Shown here piece by piece: positions 44,734 through 50,236 of a stretch of 50,236 nt of DNA. Made by a program: the position numbers and the translations under genes. The stretch comes from Polaribacter sp. (GTDB taxonomy: Bacteria; Bacteroidota; Bacteroidia; Flavobacteriales; Flavobacteriaceae). Each line of letters starts with the position of its first letter. The first letter of the stretch is position 1. The stretch is from positions 1-50,236 of the forward strand of contig JANREL010000007.1 in NCBI GenBank assembly GCA_030758355.1, in the 5' to 3' direction. The notes under the pieces are model-generated. The model worked only from the letters and a program-made list of their open reading frames with translations, searched no databases and was not told the DNA's origin.

Positions 44734-46299
44734 ATGAATAAAAACATTACATTAGCCAATCAGCAAAATGATGCTCTTTTTGTGCTTATTAAGTCGTTAA
44801 CAAAATCCGAAAAAAGACAATTTAATTTGTATGTTGGAAGATTGGGAGGTAATATTGATGCAAAATTTTTTGCGCTTTTTAAGTTTTTAGAAAAACTAAA
44901 AGTGTATAATGAAAAAGAAATTATCAAAAGTGAGATTGTTTCCAAACAGCAATTGTCCAATTTAAAAGCACATTTATACAAACAAATTCTCATCAGTCTT
45001 CGACTAAATCCTGCTCACAAAAATATCCGAATTCAAATCAGAGAACAGCTCGATTTTGCAACGGTTTTATATCAAAAAGGATTGTATAAACAGAGTTTAA
45101 AATTGTTGGATAAAGCCAAAACTTTTGCGCTTGAGAACGAAGAAAAAAACATAGCCTACGAAATTGTAGAACTCGAAAAAGTAATTGAAACACAATACAT
45201 TACACGAAGTTTAAGCAACAGGGCTGACCACCTTTCAGAGCAAGCAAAAACGCTGAGTCAGCAAAACGTAATTGCTAGTAAATTGTCTAATTTATCTTTG
45301 CAATTGTATAGTCATTTATTGCAAAATGGGTATGTAAAAAACAACGAAGAATTGGAATTTATCAACTCTTATTTTTACAGGAAGTTGCCAAAATACGATT
45401 TCAATACATTTGGATTTAGAGAAAAATTATGGTTATACAAATCACATTTATGGTTTAGTCTGCTAACTCAAGATTTTTTACAGAGCTATAAATATGCCAA
45501 AAAATGGGTAAGTCTTTTTCAAGAAAATAAAAAGTTGATTGGTTTGCATCCTGTTTTTTATCTAAAAGGGAAAAATTATTTGTTAGAAGCTTCCTTTTTC
45601 GTCAAGAAAATCAGCACTTTTAAAGAGGAGTTGCAATCATTTGAAGAAGATGTTGCACACGATTATGTCCCTTTAAATACCAATACTGAAGTACTTATTT
45701 TTCAATATTTGTATGCAAATAAATTGCATTTGCATTTCTTGGAAGCCACTTTTGCGGAGGGTGAATATTTGGTGGCAATTATCAATAAAAAAATTGAGCA
45801 ATATCATAGTAGATTGGATTCGCATCATATTGTGATGTTGTATTACAAAATTGCCTGTTTGTATTTCGGGATGGGGAAAAACGAACTGTGCATCAAATAT
45901 TTAGAAAAGATTATTGATTCAAAAAACTTAAATGCAGGTGAAGATTTACAATGTTTTGCACGTGTTTTAAACTTGATAGCGCACTACGAATGTGGATTAG
46001 ATTACGACCTTGAAAGACAGTTTTTAGACACTTACAAGTTCCTGATAAAAATGGAAAATTTGCAAGAAGTCCAGAAAGAATTTATCATTTCTATCAAAGA
46101 TTTGAGTGATGTTTTTCCACATGAAATTAAAAACGAATTCAAAAAAATTCACGCTCGTTTAAAGAAATATGAAAACCATACTTACGAAAAAAGAGCCTTT
46201 TTATACTTGGATATTTTGTCTTGGTTAGAAAGTAAAATTGAAAATAAACCCATTGCAACAATCATTAAGGAAAAATCAAATTTGATTGGTAAAAAATAG
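44734..46299 (+). CDS. Large helical protein of unknown function
   Basis: 521 residues, no signal peptide and no membrane segment, so probably cytosolic. It is rich in Lys, Leu, Tyr and Phe, and the repeated pattern of paired helices (for example LYQKGLYKQSLKLLDKAK and MLYYKIACLYFGMGKNELCIKYLEKI in parts) resembles TPR-type scaffolds. An early block LTKSEKRQFNLYVGRLGG is distinctive. I do not recognise a named family. It is divergent from leuA and upstream of the threonine operon, with 310 bases to thrA. Coding is certain, function is not. Confidence 0.85.
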   Translation: MNKNITLANQQNDALFVLIKSLTKSEKRQFNLYVGRLGGNIDAKFFALFKFLEKLKVYNEKEIIKSEIVSKQQLSNLKAHLYKQILISLRLNPAHKNIRIQIREQLDFATVLYQKGLYKQSLKLLDKAKTFALENEEKNIAYEIVELEKVIETQYITRSLSNRADHLSEQAKTLSQQNVIASKLSNLSLQLYSHLLQNGYVKNNEELEFINSYFYRKLPKYDFNTFGFREKLWLYKSHLWFSLLTQDFLQSYKYAKKWVSLFQENKKLIGLHPVFYLKGKNYLLEASFFVKKISTFKEELQSFEEDVAHDYVPLNTNTEVLIFQYLYANKLHLHFLEATFAEGEYLVAIINKKIEQYHSRLDSHHIVMLYYKIACLYFGMGKNELCIKYLEKIIDSKNLNAGEDLQCFARVLNLIAHYECGLDYDLERQFLDTYKFLIKMENLQEVQKEFIISIKDLSDVFPHEIKNEFKKIHARLKKYENHTYEKRAFLYLDILSWLESKIENKPIATIIKEKSNLIGKK

Positions 46300-46377
46300 T
46301 ATTATTTAATATTTTAACATTTTTTATGATCTATTCATATTTATTGTTTCATTTATCAAAAAAATAAATAATAAATG

Positions 46378-46407
46378 TTGCTAAGATAATTTTAACCATT
46401 ACTTTTG
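46378..46407 (+). promoter_or_regulatory. Consensus promoter of the threonine operon leader
   Basis: TTG (46378-46380), exactly 19 bases, then TACTTTTG (46400-46407), a full match to the Bacteroidetes consensus. The leader ORF begins four bases later at 46412, so the mRNA should start at or next to that ATG. Confidence 0.85.
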
Positions 46408-46411
46408 GCAC

Positions 46412-46513
46412 ATGAAATTTTCTTTTTTAAATAAAAATCTTTCAAATTTGACTTCAGTTTTTTGCATCTCTGCAACGAAAACTCTAAATACAACTTCAAC
46501 ATTTACCCTTTAG
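46412..46513 (+). CDS. Putative threonine-rich leader peptide of thrABC
   Basis: A 33-residue ORF, ATG to TAG, between a consensus promoter and thrA. It has seven Thr, six of them in residues 22-32 (ending NTTSTFTL), plus one Ile at residue 19. This composition parallels the enteric ThrL leader, whose Thr and Ile codons sense charged tRNA. It differs in that the mRNA appears leaderless. The stop codon lies inside a segment (TTTAGGGGTT, 46509-46518) that can form competing RNA pairs. The remaining 46514-46609 carries those pairing partners only. Confidence 0.65.
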   Translation: MKFSFLNKNLSNLTSVFCISATKTLNTTSTFTL

Positions 46514-46580
46514 GGGTTCTCACTATTTATATCATCCTATCATTATTTTTCGAACAAAATTCGAAACAAAAACCCTTAAA
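46505..46580 (+). promoter_or_regulatory. Competing RNA structures in the thrA leader
   Basis: TTTAGGGGTT (46509-46518) can pair over ten positions (one G-T) with AACCCTTAAA (46571-46580). Alternatively GGGT (46514-46517) pairs locally with ACCC (46505-46508) at the end of the leader ORF. Inside the long loop, TTTCGAA and TTCGAAA (46548-46566) make a 7-bp hairpin. There is no T run after the long stem, so control would more likely act on translation or on another terminating factor. Confidence 0.5.
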
Positions 46581-46609
46581 AATCAATCAACCTATTTATC
46601 CTTCATAAG

Positions 46610-49048
46610 ATGAAAGTACTAAAATTTGGAGGCTCATCAGTAGCCAATTCAGAAAATATAAAAAAAGTTTTAAAGATTGTTTCTGACGCATCAAATGAAA
46701 CAAAAATTGCAGTGGTTGTCTCTGCATTTGGAAAAACTACCGACAATTTATTAGCTGGAGCAAACCACGCTTTACAAAATATTGAACTAGCAAAACAGCA
46801 ACTAGAAATCATTCAAAAACTACATTTTGAAGTTATCAATGAATTAATTAAAACAAATATTACTGAAGTTTCTGAAAAGGTTAGCTCTCTATTTAATAAA
46901 GTATTATCAATCTATCAAGGGGTTTTTTTACTGCAAGAATTGTCCGCCAAAACATTGGCAAAAGTTTCGAGTTTTGGAGAAAAATTATCTTCTTTTATCA
47001 TTGCAAATGCCGCAAAAGAATTGTTTGATGCCACACATCAGGAAAGTAATAAACTCATAATTACAGATTCCAATTACTTGAATGCACAAGTTGATTTTGG
47101 AAAAACAAATCAAAATATTATTGATTTTTTCAACACAAATTCACATCAAGTTACCATTTTTGGAGGGTTTATTTCTTCAAATGAAGGAGAAGAAATTACC
47201 ACTTTAGGAAGAGGAGGCTCAGATTATTCTGCTGCTATTTTCGCAGCTGCTTTGGATGCTGATGTATTGGAAATTTGGACAGATGTAAGTGGTATGTTTA
47301 CTGCCAATCCAACCATCGTAAAACAGGCATTTGCGATCAAAGAAATTTCATATGAAGAAGCTATGGAATTATCACATTTTGGTGCAAAAGTGCTATATCC
47401 ACCAACAATTCAGCCTGCTTTGCGAAAAGAAATTCCTATTAGAATCAAAAATACCTTTGAACCTGAAAATTCAGGAACTTTAATTTCAAATAATCCTCAA
47501 AAAAACGGAGCAGTTAAAGGAATTTCACACATTGAAAACATCAGTTTGATAACCCTTGAAGGGGGAGGAATGGTTGGAATTCCTGGTTTTTCAAAACGAT
47601 TATTTGAAACACTTTCTCAACAAAAAATCAATGTAATTTTTATCACTCAAGCATCTTCAGAATATTCAATTTGCGTTGGTGTTTATGAAAATGATGCTCC
47701 AAAAGCGAAACTTTCTTTAGAAGAAACCTTCTGTGTAGAAATTGAACGAAAAAAAATCAAACCAATTCATATTGAAAGTGATTTGGCAATCATTGCAGTT
47801 GTTGGCGAAAGCATGAAAAACCACCAAGGTTTAAGCGGACAAATATTCAGTGCACTTGGGAAAAATAATGTAAATATTAGAGCTATTGCACAAGGTTCTT
47901 CAGAGAAAAATATTTCGGCAGTTATCAATAAAAAAGATGCCAAAAAAGCGTTGAACACTCTACACGAGCAGTTTTTTGAAGAAAAAATAAAACAAGTAAA
48001 CCTTTTTGTTACTGGAATTGGCAATGTTGGTGAACGTTTTTTAGCGCAACTATATCAACAAAAAAACCATTTGAAAGAACACCTCAAACTCAATATTCGT
48101 GTTATTGGAATTTCAAATTCTAAGAAAATGATTTTTGATAAAAATGGAATTTCTTTATCAAACTGGAAAAAGGAACTAGAAAATGGAGAAAATGCAAGTT
48201 TGGAAGGATTTTTCAAAAATGCAAAATTACTAAATTTACGCAACTCCGTTTTTATTGATAATACTGCCAATGAGCAAGTTGCAGCTATGTATTCAAATTA
48301 TTTGAGAGAGAGTATTGCTGTGGTAACTTGCAATAAAATTGCTTGTGCTTCAAACTTAGAAAATTATAAAAATCTGAAGAGAATTTCAAGAAAATACAAT
48401 GCTCCATTTTTATTTGAAACTAATGTTGGTGCAGGTTTACCGATTATTGACACCCTTAAAAATTTAATAAATTCAGGAGATAAAATCCATAAAATACAAG
48501 CTGTTTTATCAGGAAGTTTGAATTTTGTTTTCAATAATTTTGATAAAAAAACGACTTTTCAAAGTGTGGTTATGCAAGCCCAAAAAGAGGGATATACAGA
48601 ACCTGATCCAAAAATTGATTTGAGTGGTATTGATGTTGCCAGAAAAATATTGATTTTAGCACGTGAAAGTGGTCATTCTTTGGAATTGAAAGACATTCAA
48701 AATCAAGCTTTTTTACCAAAAGAAACCTTAGAAACTGGTGATAACCAAAGCTTTTTTGATTCGTTACTGAGATTTGAAAATCAATTTCAAGAAATCTATC
48801 AAAAAGCTGCTTCAAAAAACTGTAGGTTGAAATATGTAGCTGAATTTGTAGATGGAAAAGCCAATGTTGGTTTGCAAGAAATACCTCCACAACATCCATT
48901 TTACAATCTGGAAGGAAGTGATAATATTGTATTGTTTTTTACTGACAGATATTCAAAAAATCCATTATTGATAAAAGGTGCAGGAGCTGGAGCTGAAGTA
49001 ACAGCATCAGGAATTTTTGCAGATGTTATCAGAATTGGAAATAATTAA
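46610..49048 (+). CDS. thrA: Bifunctional aspartokinase / homoserine dehydrogenase
   Basis: 812 residues. The aspartokinase domain opens with KVLKFGGSSVANSENI and has TLGRGGSDYSAA. Two ACT domains lie around residues 310-460 (NISLITLEGGGMVGIPG, IAVVGESMKNHQGLSGQIF). The homoserine dehydrogenase begins near residue 463 with LFVTGIGNVGERFL and includes TNVGAGLPIIDTL, LSGSLNFVF and GYTEPDPKIDLSGIDVARK. The fused enzyme does the first and third steps from aspartate to threonine, and the ACT domains bind threonine. First structural gene of thrABC. Confidence 0.97.
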   Translation: MKVLKFGGSSVANSENIKKVLKIVSDASNETKIAVVVSAFGKTTDNLLAGANHALQNIELAKQQLEIIQKLHFEVINELIKTNITEVSEKVSSLFNKVLSIYQGVFLLQELSAKTLAKVSSFGEKLSSFIIANAAKELFDATHQESNKLIITDSNYLNAQVDFGKTNQNIIDFFNTNSHQVTIFGGFISSNEGEEITTLGRGGSDYSAAIFAAALDADVLEIWTDVSGMFTANPTIVKQAFAIKEISYEEAMELSHFGAKVLYPPTIQPALRKEIPIRIKNTFEPENSGTLISNNPQKNGAVKGISHIENISLITLEGGGMVGIPGFSKRLFETLSQQKINVIFITQASSEYSICVGVYENDAPKAKLSLEETFCVEIERKKIKPIHIESDLAIIAVVGESMKNHQGLSGQIFSALGKNNVNIRAIAQGSSEKNISAVINKKDAKKALNTLHEQFFEEKIKQVNLFVTGIGNVGERFLAQLYQQKNHLKEHLKLNIRVIGISNSKKMIFDKNGISLSNWKKELENGENASLEGFFKNAKLLNLRNSVFIDNTANEQVAAMYSNYLRESIAVVTCNKIACASNLENYKNLKRISRKYNAPFLFETNVGAGLPIIDTLKNLINSGDKIHKIQAVLSGSLNFVFNNFDKKTTFQSVVMQAQKEGYTEPDPKIDLSGIDVARKILILARESGHSLELKDIQNQAFLPKETLETGDNQSFFDSLLRFENQFQEIYQKAASKNCRLKYVAEFVDGKANVGLQEIPPQHPFYNLEGSDNIVLFFTDRYSKNPLLIKGAGAGAEVTASGIFADVIRIGNN

Positions 49049-49095
49049 TCAATAACTTTAATTGGATATTTAGCTACTTTTGAACATTGAATCCA

Positions 49096-49113
49096 AAATT
49101 TTAAACTTTAAAC
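49096..49113 (+). repeat. Copy of an 18-base motif shared with the ilvN upstream region
   Basis: AAATTTTAAACTTTAAAC is found here before thrB and, in the same orientation to the gene, before ilvN (minus strand, 38367-38384). Both contain a 7-base period (TTTAAAC). The composition is pure A/T apart from two C, so chance is not excluded. Confidence 0.55.
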
Positions 49114-49119
49114 AACAAA

Positions 49120-50049
49120 ATGAATTATTTAAAAATATTTTCCCCAGCAACAGTAGCCAATGTTTCTTGTGGATTTGATTCACTCGGATTTGCAATTGAT
49201 ACTGTTGGTGACGAAATGACGTTTACAAAAACTACTGAAAAAGGAGTAAAAATTACCGAAATTACAGGAGCAAATTTACCTTTTGATGTGGACAAAAACG
49301 CTGCAAGTGCTGTTGTTAAAAAAATGTTGCTAGAAAGTAATGCCGATTTTGGAATTTCAATTACCATTCACAAAGGGTTTTCGCCAGGAAGCGGTCTTGG
49401 AAGTAGTGCTGCAAGTGCTGCTGGTGCTGCTTTTGGTGCGAATCAATTTTTGCAAAATCGTTTCTCTGAACTAGAATTGACCAAATATGCCATGTTTGGT
49501 GAAGAGGTGGCTTGTGGGTCACAAATTGCCGATAATGTAGCAGCCGCAACGTATGGAGGTTTTGTCTTAGTAAGAAGTTACAATCCTTTAGAAATCATTA
49601 AATTGCCTGTTCCAAATGAATTGCGATTGGTAGCAATTCACCCACAAATAGAAATCAAAACCAAAGATGCAAGAGAAGTTTTGCCGAAAGAAATTCTACT
49701 GAAAGATGCCGTAACTCAATGGGCAAATGTAGGTGGTTTGATTGCTGGTTTGTATGCGAATAACTACGAATTGATTGGGCATTCTTTAGTAGATATTATT
49801 GTAGAGCCAGCTCGCAAAAACCTAATTCCTCATTTTGATATTGTAAAACAAAACGCTATCAATGCAGGTGCTTTAGGCGCTGGAATTAGTGGCTCAGGAC
49901 CAACTATTTTCGCTCTTTGCAAAGGTGATGTAATTGCTAAAAAAGTGTTTGAGGCGATTCAGCATAATTATAAAAACACGGGAATTGAAGCCACTGCTTT
50001 TATTTCGAAAGTGAATAATGAAGGGATAAAAATTCTTGAAAAAAAGTAA
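49120..50049 (+). CDS. thrB: Homoserine kinase
   Basis: 309 residues of the GHMP kinase family. The start is typical (IFSPATVANVSCGFDSLGFA), the ATP-binding loop is SPGSGLGSSAASAAGA, and the C-terminal motif is GAGISGSGPTIFAL. It phosphorylates homoserine for threonine synthase. It lies 71 bases after thrA and one base before thrC. An 18-base stretch 7 bases before the start (49096-49113) also occurs upstream of ilvN. Confidence 0.97.
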   Translation: MNYLKIFSPATVANVSCGFDSLGFAIDTVGDEMTFTKTTEKGVKITEITGANLPFDVDKNAASAVVKKMLLESNADFGISITIHKGFSPGSGLGSSAASAAGAAFGANQFLQNRFSELELTKYAMFGEEVACGSQIADNVAAATYGGFVLVRSYNPLEIIKLPVPNELRLVAIHPQIEIKTKDAREVLPKEILLKDAVTQWANVGGLIAGLYANNYELIGHSLVDIIVEPARKNLIPHFDIVKQNAINAGALGAGISGSGPTIFALCKGDVIAKKVFEAIQHNYKNTGIEATAFISKVNNEGIKILEKK

Positions 50050-50050
50050 T

Positions 50051-50236
50051 ATGAACTACTACAGTCTAAACCATAATTCTCCAAAAACAAACTTTATAAA
50101 TGCTGTCATTAGTGGTATTGCTCCTGACAGAGGTTTGTATTTTCCTGAAAAAATAACACCACTTCCAAGTGATTTTTTTGAAAATATCGAAAGCTATTCT
50201 AACCATGAAATTGCGTTTGAAGTCATTAAACAATTT
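50051..50236 (+). CDS. thrC: Threonine synthase, N-terminal part
   Basis: The gene begins ATG at 50051, one base after the thrB stop codon, and runs out of the window after 62 codons. The N-terminus reads MNYYSLNHNSP, then GIAPDRGLYFPEKI, the start typical of PLP-dependent threonine synthases. The catalytic lysine and the PLP site are not included. Order and spacing support the call as the last gene of thrABC. Confidence 0.93.
   Translation, partial: MNYYSLNHNSPKTNFINAVISGIAPDRGLYFPEKITPLPSDFFENIESYSNHEIAFEVIKQF

Noticed and set aside
46300-46609. Classical intrinsic terminator in the thrA leader
   Set aside because: The possible long stem ends in AAAAATC rather than a T run and the loop is over 50 bases, so it is reported only as alternative pairing.
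1-50236. Defence system, prophage, integrative element or tRNA genes
   Set aside because: I looked on both strands for transposases, integrases, restriction or toxin genes, tRNA-like cloverleaves and direct-repeat borders and found none that I could support.

Overview
The window is AT-rich, gene-dense chromosome from a member of the Bacteroidetes, almost certainly a marine-type Flavobacteriaceae (Polaribacter/Tenacibaculum-like). The grounds are the alternative complex III plus cytochrome oxidase gene order, the short RpoD-type sigma factor, a TonB receptor with an N-terminal carboxypeptidase-regulatory-like domain, the class II ketol-acid reductoisomerase, the absence of Shine-Dalgarno sequences, and repeated promoter elements of the Bacteroidetes type (TTTG/TTG, about 19 bases, TAnnTTTG). 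I see no rRNA, tRNA, CRISPR array, insertion sequence or prophage. Most of the window is core metabolism, and the unusual material lies in leaders, intergenic hairpins and a few divergent proteins.

Layout. 1-2.5 kb: 3' end of a ComM/YifB ATPase, convergent with a umuDC-like pair whose UmuD lacks the catalytic lysine. 2.7-9.1 kb: ahcY; divergent from it a phosphopantetheinyl transferase, a PnuC-type transporter, a NadR-like kinase and an ArfB-type hydrolase; then a TPP riboswitch driving a TonB receptor, probably for thiamine. 9.1-10.4 kb: two strong hairpins, two small ORFs and a group 1/2 sigma-70 factor. 10.4-17.2 kb (minus strand): a B12-type radical SAM protein, then ruvB, a SulP transporter, a CstB-like persulfide dioxygenase/rhodanese fusion, a lipoprotein rhodanese and an HMA metal-binding protein. 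17.2-28.5 kb (minus): actABCDEF followed by coxB and coxA, an electron-transfer chain from quinol through ACIII to an A1-type haem-copper oxidase.

28.7-34.4 kb: a small SPOR protein, the rimP-nusA-infB operon with a terminator-like hairpin in its leader, and a decayed universal stress protein gene. 34.5-44.6 kb (minus): a GapN-like aldehyde dehydrogenase, then the branched-chain amino acid genes leuA, leuB, ilvD, ilvB, ilvN and ilvC, without leuC, leuD or ilvA, and split by hairpins after leuA and after leuB. 44.7-50.2 kb (plus): a large unrecognised protein, then the threonine operon thrA-thrB-thrC (thrC cut by the window end), preceded by a previously unmarked threonine-rich leader peptide with a consensus promoter and mutually exclusive RNA pairings.

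The strongest candidates for undescribed biology are the threonine leader upstream of thrA, the possible NusA-responsive attenuator ahead of rimP-nusA-infB, the TPP riboswitch whose P3 arm contains a 7-base repeat array, the UmuD homologue without its catalytic lysine, and the inverted repeat with a 41-base loop between leuA and leuB. No wholly new multi-gene system is evident.
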